Shown here piece by piece: positions 8,402 through 16,559 of a DNA stretch of 64,000 nucleotides. Origin of the DNA: Nostoc sp. LPT (GTDB lineage: Bacteria > Cyanobacteriota > Cyanobacteriia > Cyanobacteriales > Nostocaceae); contig NZ_JABXKF010000149.1 in the NCBI RefSeq assembly GCF_017115165.1, forward strand, positions 1 through 64,000, in the 5' to 3' direction. Both the position numbers and the translations under genes were made by a program. The notes beneath the pieces were generated by a model. That model made no database searches and was not told where the DNA came from. It saw only the letters and a list, made by a program, of their open reading frames with translations. How positions within the stretch are numbered: position 1 is the first letter of the stretch; every line of letters starts with the position of its first letter.

Positions 8402-8427
8402 GCGATGCCTACGCTACGCCTACGCTA
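8402..8427. repeat. short dispersed GCGATGCCTACG/GCGTAGGC repeat
   Basis: This is a degenerate copy of the Nostocales dispersed repeat built on GCGTAGGCGTAGCCCG...CATCGC. Other copies lie at 47757-47790 and 50469-50503. Confidence 0.5.
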
Positions 8428-8535
8428 ATTTACTATACGTAGTTTTAAGTGCTATAAGCTACTTGTTTTATAATGAATTAGTTTAATTGAGCGATCGCTA
8501 TAATTGCGTCTCTACCAACTAATAACTAAATCCTT

Positions 8536-9300
8536 ATGGCAAACACTATTTCAATTACCGATTCTCTAGTTCCTAATCCCGTCCCGAAATCAACAATTAT
8601 TCGTTTGGAAAATATCTTTAAAGTATATGGCAGTGACGAAACTGAAGTCAAAGCACTTAACGATGTGAATTTGACTATCCACGAGGGTGAATATTGTTCA
8701 ATTATGGGGCCGTCTGGTTCAGGTAAATCCACAGCGATGAATATTATTGGCTGTCTAGACCGACCCACAGGCGGACATTATTACTTAGATAATATTGATG
8801 TGGCGCAAATGGATGATAAATCCTTGGCACACATCCGTAATAAAAAGCTGGGTTTTGTCTTCCAACAATTTCATTTATTACCCCAACTCACAGCATTAGA
8901 AAATGTGATGCTACCAATGGTTTATGCTAGTGTCAATCCAAAAGAAAGAAGCGATCGTGCCACAGTTGCACTGACGCGAGTAGGTTTAGCAAATCGCCTC
9001 AACAACAAACCAACTCAACTATCTGGTGGACAACAACAAAGAGTGGCGATCGCCCGTGCGATCGTCAATCGTCCGGTAGTACTCCTCGCCGATGAACCCA
9101 CAGGCGCACTTGATTCGCGTACAACCCAAGAAGTCTTAGATATTTTTGGCGAACTCAATGCCAGTGGAATCACAGTTGTAATGGTGACACACGAACCAGA
9201 AGTTGCTCGTCAAACCCAGCGCATCGTTTGGTTCCGTGATGGTCAAGTAGTACACTCCAACCTCACCCCAGGCGACTTGAGTCAGTTAGCTGTCTCGTAG
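8536..9300 (+). CDS. ABC transporter ATP-binding protein, MacB/LolD/DevA type
   Basis: This 254-residue ATPase has Walker A GPSGSGKST, the Q-loop FVFQQFHLLPQ, the ABC signature LSGGQQQRVAIARA, Walker B VVLLADEPTGALD and the switch histidine TH. Spacing and the GALDSRTTQEVL segment place it with the MacB/LolD/DevA group, which drives mechanotransmission exporters with FtsX-like permeases. No permease or membrane-fusion gene is adjacent, so it is an orphan ATPase here and must work with subunits encoded elsewhere. An inverted repeat follows the stop. A HIP1 octamer lies about 45 bp upstream. Confidence 0.88.
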   Translation: MANTISITDSLVPNPVPKSTIIRLENIFKVYGSDETEVKALNDVNLTIHEGEYCSIMGPSGSGKSTAMNIIGCLDRPTGGHYYLDNIDVAQMDDKSLAHIRNKKLGFVFQQFHLLPQLTALENVMLPMVYASVNPKERSDRATVALTRVGLANRLNNKPTQLSGGQQQRVAIARAIVNRPVVLLADEPTGALDSRTTQEVLDIFGELNASGITVVMVTHEPEVARQTQRIVWFRDGQVVHSNLTPGDLSQLAVS

Positions 9301-9305
9301 GTTGT

Positions 9306-9329
9306 TAAAGTCCGCGCAGGCGGACTTTA
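9306..9329 (+). terminator. hairpin after ABC ATPase
   Basis: TAAAGTCCGC (9306-9315) and GCGGACTTTA (9320-9329) form a perfect 10-bp stem with a GCAG loop, 5 bp after the stop. It lies between convergent genes and lacks a clear U-tract. Confidence 0.5.
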
Positions 9330-9365
9330 GTTTGTGTAGTAGCGACTTCTAATCGCCAAAGCTGA

Positions 9366-9896
9366 TTACAAACTTGACGTTTTCCCAGTTTCTGCTTGCG
9401 TTGCGATCGGCTTAACATCTGTATAACCCACTTCACCAGCTATTGTCCGAAACACTGACATTTGCTCTTCAAAATCTAGTCCTTCAATTTGGGAAAGCAG
9501 ATCGTTAACTGCCTTACTTGGCTGGTAGCTAGCTGGTATTCCAACCACCGTATCTCCCATAGCTACCGCCCAAGCATACCAAACTAGCAGCTGGTTGTTT
9601 TCTTTTATCGCCCCATAAGCACGAGAATATTCTGTGTCTTTGCGGTTAACAATATCCCGCATAATTTCTAGTTGCTGATCATCGGATAATTTAAAATAAT
9701 CTCCTAGCAGAAGTGGTGCTAACTCTGGTTCGGCCGCAGCGGGAACAGCTGGTGTGATCGAATCACCCATTTTTTCATAAACAAAATAGAACCAGGCTAA
9801 TTTGGCATCGGTATCTAAGGCGTTAAACGCATCCACCAAATTTTGAGTTTCATTGCTCTGAGCTTGAGAAATACTTTTATCGTAACTTGCAGTCAT
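9366..9896 (-). CDS. helical carotenoid protein (OCP N-terminal-domain homologue)
   Basis: This 176-residue all-helical protein matches the orange carotenoid protein N-terminal domain. Visible segments are LVDAFNALDTDAKLAWFYFV, YEKMGDSITPAVP, LSDDQQLEIMRDIV and LLVWYAWAVAMGD. The domain binds a ketocarotenoid and either quenches phycobilisome excitation or singlet oxygen; which it does depends on the clade, and I cannot assign the clade by eye. There is no C-terminal NTF2 domain, so it is a stand-alone HCP. The ATG has an upstream GGAG. A CTD homologue lies 2.6 kb away on the other strand, with three unrelated genes between. The last 15 residues are polar and disordered. Confidence 0.88.
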   Translation of the reverse strand: MTASYDKSISQAQSNETQNLVDAFNALDTDAKLAWFYFVYEKMGDSITPAVPAAAEPELAPLLLGDYFKLSDDQQLEIMRDIVNRKDTEYSRAYGAIKENNQLLVWYAWAVAMGDTVVGIPASYQPSKAVNDLLSQIEGLDFEEQMSVFRTIAGEVGYTDVKPIATQAETGKTSSL

Positions 9897-10114
9897 TATA
9901 ATTTGTCTCCAAAATAATTTAATATGCCAAACTAAGAGGTACCAGAGTTTGATCGTCAGATTCTACTACCCATAGAAATAGTTAAAATAATTGGAAATTC
10001 TAGCTTTAATCTACCTTTTAATAGAGGTAAAAGTCTCCCCCAGGAAGCAATAAAGCAGTACACTACTTCGCTATGATTGCTCTAGCAATAAAAAATTTAC
10101 CTAAGGTTTTAATT

Positions 10115-10492
10115 ATGCCTGATGAAGAAGTGAAGCCCAATTTAAATGAAGCTTCCACCCAGGATGCACAATTAGCTGCCGATAACATAGCTAGTGGTGA
10201 AGAAGAAGCGCCAACGGTGGATTTTGATGCTGATTATGCAACTGCACAAAAATTCAGCGTTAGTGAAGTTGATCGCACAGGTAAAGGTGCAATAGCAGCT
10301 GAAGCAGCTACTGCACCTAATCAGAAAACCTCTCAGCCACAAGAGACGAAAACTCAAACTCAGTCAACTGGTAATCCTGATGATTTTCTAGAGTCAGCAA
10401 AAGAAGTTGGAAATTCTGAGACTGGGGGTGCAACTAATGTCAGTGATGATTTAGTAAAACAAGCTTTAGAAAAGGGTGAACGGCAAAATTAA
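10115..10492 (+). CDS. hypothetical acidic, disordered protein
   Basis: From the ATG at 10115 this is a 125-residue protein, highly acidic and rich in Ala, Thr, Gln and Glu, with no hydrophobic core (AEAATAPNQKTSQPQETKTQ). The C-terminus is short and helical (DDLVKQALEKGE). An in-frame ATG at 10073 would add 14 hydrophobic residues (MIALAIKNLPKVLI), but MPDEEVKPN looks like the natural start. It is probably an intrinsically disordered cytoplasmic protein of unknown role. It is convergent with the HAD gene, with an inverted repeat between. Confidence 0.6.
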   Translation: MPDEEVKPNLNEASTQDAQLAADNIASGEEEAPTVDFDADYATAQKFSVSEVDRTGKGAIAAEAATAPNQKTSQPQETKTQTQSTGNPDDFLESAKEVGNSETGGATNVSDDLVKQALEKGERQN

Positions 10493-10522
10493 GTTTTCCT
10501 GATTTTTTGCTATTTTGTCAGA

Positions 10523-10578
10523 TGGGCAATGTCACAAATATGAAAATTGAAGTTATCGCTATTGGTAGACATTGCCCA
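10523..10578. terminator. inverted repeat between convergent genes
   Basis: TGGGCAATGTC (10523-10533) and GACATTGCCCA (10568-10578) are perfect 11-bp inverted copies with a 34-bp loop. They are placed between the stops of two convergent genes, so a bidirectional terminator or a dispersed palindrome is likely. Confidence 0.4.
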
Positions 10579-10639
10579 CTCTACTGTTTTTATCGATTGT
10601 CAATTGTTAAAATTATCACTATCGACTTTTGACTATTAA

Positions 10640-11275
10640 TTAATGACTATTCATTACTTCTAGTAGTTCGCTAGGTTGCTGAATTAAATAATCTGGATTT
10701 TGCTTGGCTAGTACTTCCGGTGAGTTAAAGCCCCAAGTGACTGCAATCACTTGGATATTTGCTTTTTTTGATGCTTCTATATCTCTGGTTTCATCTCCAA
10801 CATAAATAACTTCTTGAGGTTTGAGTTGCTTTTGCCTCAAGACATTATTTATAATAGTTGTTTTGCCAAAAATTGTAATTCCTGAGTAGATAAAATCAAA
10901 TAGGTGATTTAAATCATTGATTGTAAGAAATTGTGTAACATTTTCTTTAGAATTAGAAGTGATAATACCCAGTTTATATCCTTGATTTTGGAGTTCTGTT
11001 AATGCTTCCTTAATTCCCGGAATTGGCTTTAATTCTGGGATTTTGTTTTTTAATTCCCCTTTAACTTTTTTAACTAGAAAAGGTATCTTAAATAAAGAAA
11101 CTCCTGAGTACTTAATGATTTCCCTAGATGTTAAGTTCTTGAGGAAGGCTAATTGTTCTGGGCTTATTTGTCTATAACCAAAGTCTCCAGCTAAACGATT
11201 AGCAATACTTACAAGGGCATCTACTGTATCAGCAATAGTGCCATCAAAATCAAAAATAATTACTTTCTGGGTCAT
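10640..11275 (-). CDS. HAD-family hydrolase, phosphoglycolate-phosphatase-like
   Basis: From the ATG at 11275 this 211-residue HAD subfamily IA phosphatase has motif I IIFDFDGTIADT, motif II LGIITSNS, a conserved Lys in the middle, and motif IV YVGDETRDIEASKKA. The cap domain is helical and of normal size. It hydrolyses a small phosphomonoester; phosphoglycolate is plausible but unproven. The first 26 bp overlap the end of queG, so the two are probably co-transcribed. An upstream in-frame ATG (11296) would add seven residues and overlap further; MTQKVIIFDFDG is the better start. Confidence 0.8.
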   Translation of the reverse strand: MTQKVIIFDFDGTIADTVDALVSIANRLAGDFGYRQISPEQLAFLKNLTSREIIKYSGVSLFKIPFLVKKVKGELKNKIPELKPIPGIKEALTELQNQGYKLGIITSNSKENVTQFLTINDLNHLFDFIYSGITIFGKTTIINNVLRQKQLKPQEVIYVGDETRDIEASKKANIQVIAVTWGFNSPEVLAKQNPDYLIQQPSELLEVMNSH

Positions 11276-12224
11276 TCTTGTGCCTGGATGCGTCAAGATT
11301 AGCTAGGGCGTTGCGTCGTAACATTTCTGGCTTAATCCGCCGCAAGGCAGATGCTGGAAAACGTTTATCCCACTCCCGATCTGAGATTTGGGCTAATTCT
11401 AGCAGGTGGGGAGCAATATTCCCAGGATAAGGCTGAAACTCTGCAATATCAGTTGTTTGCGCAAAACGTTGATTCCAAGGACAAACATCTTGGCAAATAT
11501 CGCAACCAGCAACCCAGCCTTGCAAATGAGGTGCGATTGTCTCTGGCAATTCCTTGTCACGATTTTCAATTGTATGATAAGCAATGCAACGATTAGCATC
11601 GACAACAAAAGGCTGAGTAATTGCACCTGTAGGACAAGCCTGAAGACAACGAGTACAGCTACCGCAGTGTTCTGTGTGTGGGCGATCGCTCTCTAATTCT
11701 AAATTGGTCAACACTTCTCCCAAAAATACCCAAGAGCCATATTCCCGTGTAATCACATTACCATTCTTGGCAATCCAACCAATTCCGGCAAGTTGTGCTA
11801 ACACTTTATCTTGCACCGGACCAGTATCTGCATAATAAAGAGCTAATACGCTTGCATCAAGTGATTTTAGCCATATAGATAGCTGCTTAAGTTTTCTATG
11901 CATCACCTTGTGATAATCTCTTCCCCAACCATAACGGGAAATTTTAGCGTATTCCTCACTTTCAGGACGTTGATGTGGTGTGTAGTAATTCAGCGCTACA
12001 CACACTAGCGATCGCACCTCTGGCATTACTAAGCGGATATCCTGACGCTTTGGATTAGCCATCCATTTCATATCAGCGTGATAACCTAGTTCAATCCATG
12101 CTTGCAACCTCTGCGCTTCTGTGGGATTTACCCGATCTACAGCAGCAATTCCAACTTTGTGAAAGCCCAACTCGCTGGCTTTTTCTTTCACCAGACTGCT
12201 GCTCGTTACGGAATACTGATTCAT
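11250..12224 (-). CDS. queG: epoxyqueuosine reductase
   Basis: This 324-residue enzyme carries out the last step of queuosine synthesis in tRNA, reducing epoxyqueuosine to queuosine with cobalamin and two [4Fe-4S] clusters. The ferredoxin-like cluster motifs are CGSCTRCLQACPTG and CDICQDVCPWN, the second with the family WNQRFA follow-on. The N-terminal domain has the usual LGFHKVGIAAV and GYHADMKWM segments, and ADTGPV(Q)DK marks the substrate region. Length agrees with the family. It overlaps the HAD phosphatase gene downstream. The ATG at 12224 is the only reasonable start. Confidence 0.93.
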   Translation of the reverse strand: MNQYSVTSSSLVKEKASELGFHKVGIAAVDRVNPTEAQRLQAWIELGYHADMKWMANPKRQDIRLVMPEVRSLVCVALNYYTPHQRPESEEYAKISRYGWGRDYHKVMHRKLKQLSIWLKSLDASVLALYYADTGPVQDKVLAQLAGIGWIAKNGNVITREYGSWVFLGEVLTNLELESDRPHTEHCGSCTRCLQACPTGAITQPFVVDANRCIAYHTIENRDKELPETIAPHLQGWVAGCDICQDVCPWNQRFAQTTDIAEFQPYPGNIAPHLLELAQISDREWDKRFPASALRRIKPEMLRRNALANLDASRHKNDPESNYF

Positions 12225-12463
12225 TTTTTTTATTTGGATTTTGCCTAAATAAAGGCGTTTTAATTATACCTTATCTAGCTAATATTTTTAATTAAGATTT
12301 GTTACTTACCTGATATATAGCCTGTCTTAAGTTGCGTAGCAGCTCAAGACTTCCATCGTCAGGAAGATTTATTAATATGTAGCAATCTATCTCAACAGCA
12401 GCTTTTTTTTTACTTAGTTTTGTATTGAAATTAATATTCAGACACCATAATACAGGTAATTTT

Positions 12464-12895
12464 ATGACCTCTGCTGAATTTATATCGCCAGCGCAGTTTG
12501 AAGAATTCCAGATTGAGGGAATTAGAGAACCAAGCGTACTGGGTTATTTTGAAACCTTAAATACAGGAGAATTTGAGGCAACTGCTGCCTTGTTTGCGCT
12601 AGATGGTGTGATGCGTCCGCCATTTGAATCTGATATTGTGGGGACAGATGCGATCGCAGCCTACTTAAAACAAGAAGGTCAAAACATCAAAGCTTACCCA
12701 AACACAGGAATAGCCGAGACTTTAGAAAATGGTGATATCCAAGTCCAGGTAACAGGCAAAGCACAAACTTCGTGGTGTAGTGTTAATGTCTTGTGGCTAT
12801 TTATCCTCAACCAACAACGGCAAATTCTATATACTAGAATCAAACTTTTAGCTTCCCCCAAAGAGTTACTTTCTTTACGTCGTGAAAGTAAGTAG
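12464..12895 (+). CDS. carotenoid-binding OCP C-terminal-domain homologue (CTDH)
   Basis: From the ATG at 12464 this 143-residue protein has the NTF2-like fold of the OCP C-terminal domain. It shows SVLGYFETLNTGEFEATAAL and the carotenoid-pocket strand KAQTSWCSVNVLWLF. Cys105 lies where known Anabaena CTDHs have the redox cysteine that makes a disulphide dimer and controls carotenoid uptake and release. Such proteins deliver ketocarotenoid to HCPs. The HCP at 9366-9896 is the obvious candidate partner. An in-frame ATG at 12425 would add 13 residues with no counterpart in OCP. It ends at TAG. Confidence 0.87.
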   Translation: MTSAEFISPAQFEEFQIEGIREPSVLGYFETLNTGEFEATAALFALDGVMRPPFESDIVGTDAIAAYLKQEGQNIKAYPNTGIAETLENGDIQVQVTGKAQTSWCSVNVLWLFILNQQRQILYTRIKLLASPKELLSLRRESK

Positions 12896-12965
12896 CAAAT
12901 AACTACAAACGGCAAAGTTTTAAACCAATATTTCTCCCCGACTCACACAGGATTCATGGCTTTAT

Positions 12966-13003
<38 letters not shown>

Positions 13004-13035
13004 TCCTCATAAATAGCATGACTTGAAAAATAGTA

Positions 13036-13141
13036 ATACCAATTTAAAAAAAAGAATGCGACAGATACATACGGACATACCTTTGTTATGTCTGGCTTTC
13101 TTAATGCATGAATTTTGAATGCGTGAATTTTGAATTGGTAT
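13036..13141. mobile_element. 106-bp MITE-like element, copy A
   Basis: Ends are ATACCAATT and AATTGGTAT, flanked by TA. The internal words TGTCTGGCTTTCTTAATGCATG and TTTTGAATGCGTGAATTTTG recur, reverse-complemented, in the copy at 39478-39582. It is non-coding. Length, terminal inverted repeats and TA flanks fit a miniature element mobilised by a Tc1/IS630-type transposase, but no transposase is in the window. Confidence 0.6.
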
Positions 13142-13150
13142 AACTTTTGT

Positions 13151-13576
13151 CTATTGGACTAATTCAGGTAAAGTAGCTTCTAACTTCAGACAGTTAGCAC
13201 CATTAACTTGCAACTTGTAATCTACTTTATCCATGAGACGATTCATAATCAGCCAACCATAACCACCTTCTTGCTTTTCCATCGGATTTGGAGCGTAGTA
13301 GTTAGACATGTCAAAGCCTTCGCCGTAGTCCCAAATTTCTAGGGCAAAATCCCGGTCTTTCACTTCTAAACGTAGTAAGATGGGTAAATTTGGTTGATCC
13401 TTGTGGGCATGACGGACTGCATTAGAATAGGCTTCCACTAAAGCCAGTCTCAAACGACTTGATTGCCGCGACCAATCTACAGATTCCCCTAGCTGAATTT
13501 TCAAACATCCCAACAACCAGTTTTCAACAATATTCAGAAAATTTAAGTCGCTTGGTACATGAAGCTCACTTTTCAT
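13151..13576 (-). CDS. anti-sigma-type serine kinase / ATPase (RsbW-like)
   Basis: This 141-residue GHKL ATPase has N-box LALVEAYSNAVRHAHK, G1 box LEIWDYGEGFDM and G2-like segment GGYGWLIMNRLMD. Such proteins phosphorylate an anti-sigma-factor antagonist or hold a sigma factor, and are reset by a PP2C phosphatase. The phosphatase/response regulator gene ends only 3 bp upstream, so the two are co-transcribed and probably act on a shared antagonist encoded elsewhere. Length is normal for the family. No sigma factor or STAS-domain gene is nearby. Confidence 0.82.
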   Translation of the reverse strand: MKSELHVPSDLNFLNIVENWLLGCLKIQLGESVDWSRQSSRLRLALVEAYSNAVRHAHKDQPNLPILLRLEVKDRDFALEIWDYGEGFDMSNYYAPNPMEKQEGGYGWLIMNRLMDKVDYKLQVNGANCLKLEATLPELVQ

Positions 13577-13579
13577 GAC

Positions 13580-15253
13580 TTACAAAATCTCCAGTGAAAG
13601 TATAGTTTGATCGTCTTCTTGAACGTGATTATCTGCCTGGATGCGAGCTAGTAAATGGTTCAGAGAAAGTGGTTGTTGCTCTTGTTGTAAGAGTTGCCAA
13701 AGACCATCTTGATTCAGCATCGAACGGTTCACTGGCTCAATCCCAGCCTCAGTTTTTACTGTTGAATCATGATTACTTGATACCATTGCTTCTGTAATTC
13801 CATCACTGGCTAGTAACAATGTGTCTCCAGCAGCGAGAACCAAGCGACCAGACTGTGCCTGCCACTTAGGCAAAATCCCCAAAGGAACGCTGCGAACTTT
13901 CAGGTAATTGGGATTTTCAGCTAAAGTCGAGCAACGCGACCATAATATTGGATAAATATGACCGGCATTAGTGTAGACCAGTTCCTTAGTGCTAGGGGTA
14001 TAACAAGCTAACACAAGAGTGACAAAATAATTGTTGCTAATCAAATCTTCACTGAGAGCGTGGTTGAGGTTCTGCATGACCACATTCGGCTCTGCTGGTG
14101 TCTCTTGAGATAATTCTCGGCGCAAAACTGAAATAATACTAGCCATAAATAAAGCTGCTGGGACGCCCTTACCAGAAACGTCACCCACTGCCAACCACAA
14201 GTCGCCTTTAGGATGGACAAAAACTTCAAAAAAATCGCCTCCGACTTCGCGCGCTGGATAGCAGCAAGCTTGTACCTTCACACCTTTGATGTCAGGTAAA
14301 CTTTGGCGTAGCAGGTTGTATTGAATTTGACGAGCCACCTCTAACTCAGTGTGAATCTGCTGTTGCTTTTCTTGGAGGCGTTGGTAGAGTTTTGCTTGCG
14401 AGAGGGCTAAGGCTGCTTGTTCGGCAACACCTGCAATTAGTTGGATGTCTTCGTCTTCCCAAGGGCGATCGCGTCCCCATTGGTGGAGGGTGAGCACAGC
14501 CAACAGATGCTGATGGTAGCTAAGTGGCACAACTAGGTGATAACTAGGATTACCGTTATATATATCTTGAGCAAGTTGATAATGACGGGTTTCCAGCACC
14601 TTTTCGATTAAAACACTGGAGTCGAAGAAGGAATCTAATACATCAGATTTCGGATCGCGGTAGAAAAACTCGTCTTGTGTGAGGCGATCGCCCTCTACTG
14701 GTTTGAGCAAGCAACTGGTAGCTTCAAATGTTTCTCCAATAGTTGCGACAATTTTTTGCAGCATACTATCGTAGTCTAAAGATTCCCGAATTGCTGTTGT
14801 TACCGCATTAAACAAAGATTCTCGCCGTAGGGCCCGACGCAACTCTTGGGTGCGCTTCTTAACTAGGCGATATGTATCAGTGGCTTGCTCAACTAAGCTT
14901 CTCAGCCGTTCTGGATTCCAGGGTTTGGTAATGTACTTGAATACCTGACCGGAGTTAATCGCATCTACCAAATCTTCGACATCAGTAAAACCAGTTAACA
15001 AAATCCGAATCGTGTCTGGAAAACGTTCTACGGTGCGACTAAAAAATTCAGTCCCATTCATTTCTGGCATTCTTTGGTCAGAAATAATTACCGCCATTTC
15101 GCCAAATTGATCCAAGATTTCCAGAGCACCAAAGGCATGATTGGCTTTATATACTTGAAAATCTCGCCTAAAAGTGCGGTAGAGTAAATCTAGGTTATCT
15201 GGCTCATCATCTACCACCATGAGCTTAAGTTTGTCCGTACCAATCTCAGCCAT
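13580..15253 (-). CDS. response regulator with GAF and PP2C (RsbU/SpoIIE-type) phosphatase domains
   Basis: This 557-residue cytoplasmic phosphatase has three domains. The REC receiver (1-125) has acidic pocket D15-D16, phospho-acceptor D59 (ISDQRMPEMNG) and K110 (YITKPW). A GAF domain occupies about 150-290. After a coiled-coil linker (LQEKQQQIHTELEVARQIQ), the PP2C/SpoIIE domain (about 320-557) has AREVGGDFFEVF, GDVSGKGVPAALFMA and LLLASDGITEA. A two-component signal would switch dephosphorylation of an anti-sigma antagonist. The RsbW-like gene follows after 3 bp. The asparagine-rich insert VSSNHDSTVKTEAG near the C-terminus is variable in the family. Confidence 0.9.
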   Translation of the reverse strand: MAEIGTDKLKLMVVDDEPDNLDLLYRTFRRDFQVYKANHAFGALEILDQFGEMAVIISDQRMPEMNGTEFFSRTVERFPDTIRILLTGFTDVEDLVDAINSGQVFKYITKPWNPERLRSLVEQATDTYRLVKKRTQELRRALRRESLFNAVTTAIRESLDYDSMLQKIVATIGETFEATSCLLKPVEGDRLTQDEFFYRDPKSDVLDSFFDSSVLIEKVLETRHYQLAQDIYNGNPSYHLVVPLSYHQHLLAVLTLHQWGRDRPWEDEDIQLIAGVAEQAALALSQAKLYQRLQEKQQQIHTELEVARQIQYNLLRQSLPDIKGVKVQACCYPAREVGGDFFEVFVHPKGDLWLAVGDVSGKGVPAALFMASIISVLRRELSQETPAEPNVVMQNLNHALSEDLISNNYFVTLVLACYTPSTKELVYTNAGHIYPILWSRCSTLAENPNYLKVRSVPLGILPKWQAQSGRLVLAAGDTLLLASDGITEAMVSSNHDSTVKTEAGIEPVNRSMLNQDGLWQLLQQEQQPLSLNHLLARIQADNHVQEDDQTILSLEIL

Positions 15254-15416
15254 ATTTGACTTTTGTTTTTATATATTTGAATGGCGAGATAATATAATGT
15301 TTATCCCACCTAATAAATAAGAGAAAATCAGAGAAGCCATTCCCTTTGAAAATATAACTTTTCAAAGTTGTGAGTTTCCCTTGATTATCCTCAATCGATC
15401 CACACCAAAATTAAAT

Positions 15417-16136
15417 TTATCCAACTAACCCAGAACGCAAGGCGCGGACTGCTGCTTGGGTACGGTCATCGGCACATAGCTTATTCAAAATATTGCGAAC
15501 GTGAGTTTTAACAGTGCCAACTGTGATGTAAAGTCTTTCCGCAATTACTGCATTACTACAACCTTCGACAATCAACTGTAACACTTCCAATTCCCTTTCT
15601 GTCAGGGTGTAAGGTGGAATTTCTTCCAAATTCTCAAAAGAATCTGGGTTAGGAGCAATAGTCTTAGAATCGACCAAAGCCGATTCCAACTTTTGAGGAT
15701 TTTGTTGCGCTTGTTGTAATACAATCCGAGCGATCGCTGGATCGATCCAGGCGTTGCCATTGTAAGTTACTCGTACTGCTTCCAGCAAATTATCAAATTT
15801 GATATCTTTCATACAGTAAGAGTCTGCACCAGCAGCAAAAGCTGCCAACACCGCTTCTTTGTTATCCCGCAGCGTCAAAATTAACACTTTTGTGAGTAGC
15901 TGCTGTGCATTAGTAGTAGATTTTACCTCCCGTGTTAATTCAATGCCATCCTTATCTGGTAAACCAATATCTACAATGGCAATATCTGGTTGTAGCATTT
16001 TTAACATTTTTAGACCCTCAACAGCATTAGCAGCTTCACCTACAACTTCAATTTCATCTTTTTGCTGTAGTGCTGTGCGAATACCCACACGAGTTAGGTC
16101 ATGATCTTCAATCAGAGCGATACGAATTTTACTCAT
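15417..16136 (-). CDS. LuxR/NarL-family response regulator
   Basis: This 239-residue DNA-binding response regulator has a REC domain with E10-D11, phospho-acceptor D56 (IVDIGLPDKDG) and RVLT-like core. A variable 40-residue linker follows, then a C-terminal LuxR helix-turn-helix (LTERELEVLQLIVEGCSNA, AERLYITVGTVKTHV). The first ATG is 16136; a TTG two codons upstream is less likely. It lies 160 bp upstream of the REC-GAF-PP2C gene on the same strand and may be part of the same signalling unit, although the gap holds room for a separate promoter. No histidine kinase is adjacent. Target genes are unknown. Confidence 0.88.
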   Translation of the reverse strand: MSKIRIALIEDHDLTRVGIRTALQQKDEIEVVGEAANAVEGLKMLKMLQPDIAIVDIGLPDKDGIELTREVKSTTNAQQLLTKVLILTLRDNKEAVLAAFAAGADSYCMKDIKFDNLLEAVRVTYNGNAWIDPAIARIVLQQAQQNPQKLESALVDSKTIAPNPDSFENLEEIPPYTLTERELEVLQLIVEGCSNAVIAERLYITVGTVKTHVRNILNKLCADDRTQAAVRALRSGLVG

Positions 16137-16559
16137 AGCCAACTTCAGCCCGTTACACTATAACCATAAAGTCGAGTTTCGTGACATACTCCCACACTAA
16201 CTGCAAGCAGTATAGTGGGGGTTTCTATTCCCGGAACCAGAGTTGCAAGTTGAGCGTTTTATACTGAGTGAATATTACACTTTAATAATAAAAGTTGGAC
16301 TGGTTCAGTCCCAGTACAAGCGCCCAAGATTAATAGACAGATGAGTGAAATTAATTATGTGTTACCTAAAACACTTATATATACGTAGCACTACTACGTA
16401 TATACATTCTTGTTCACTCTTATGTCTATTTAGTTTAATCATGCTTTCTCTGGTTGCAGGGCAAAGGAGAATCTCTTTTGCCTAAGTTCTAATATAAAAA
16501 AATTTGATAAACTTAACATTCATGCAAAATCTGGTGTGAGTATTACTTAAGAATAGGCT
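16137..16559. promoter_or_regulatory. intergenic region with a perfect 11-bp hairpin
   Basis: Between the divergent LuxR-type regulator and WecG-like genes, TATATACGTAG (16378-16388) and its exact reverse complement (16394-16404) flank CACTA. That is an 11-bp perfect palindrome with 5-base loop, suitable as an operator or an RNA stem. No gene is seen in the rest. The position about 160 bp before the WecG-like start suggests a regulator site, unproven. Confidence 0.4.
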
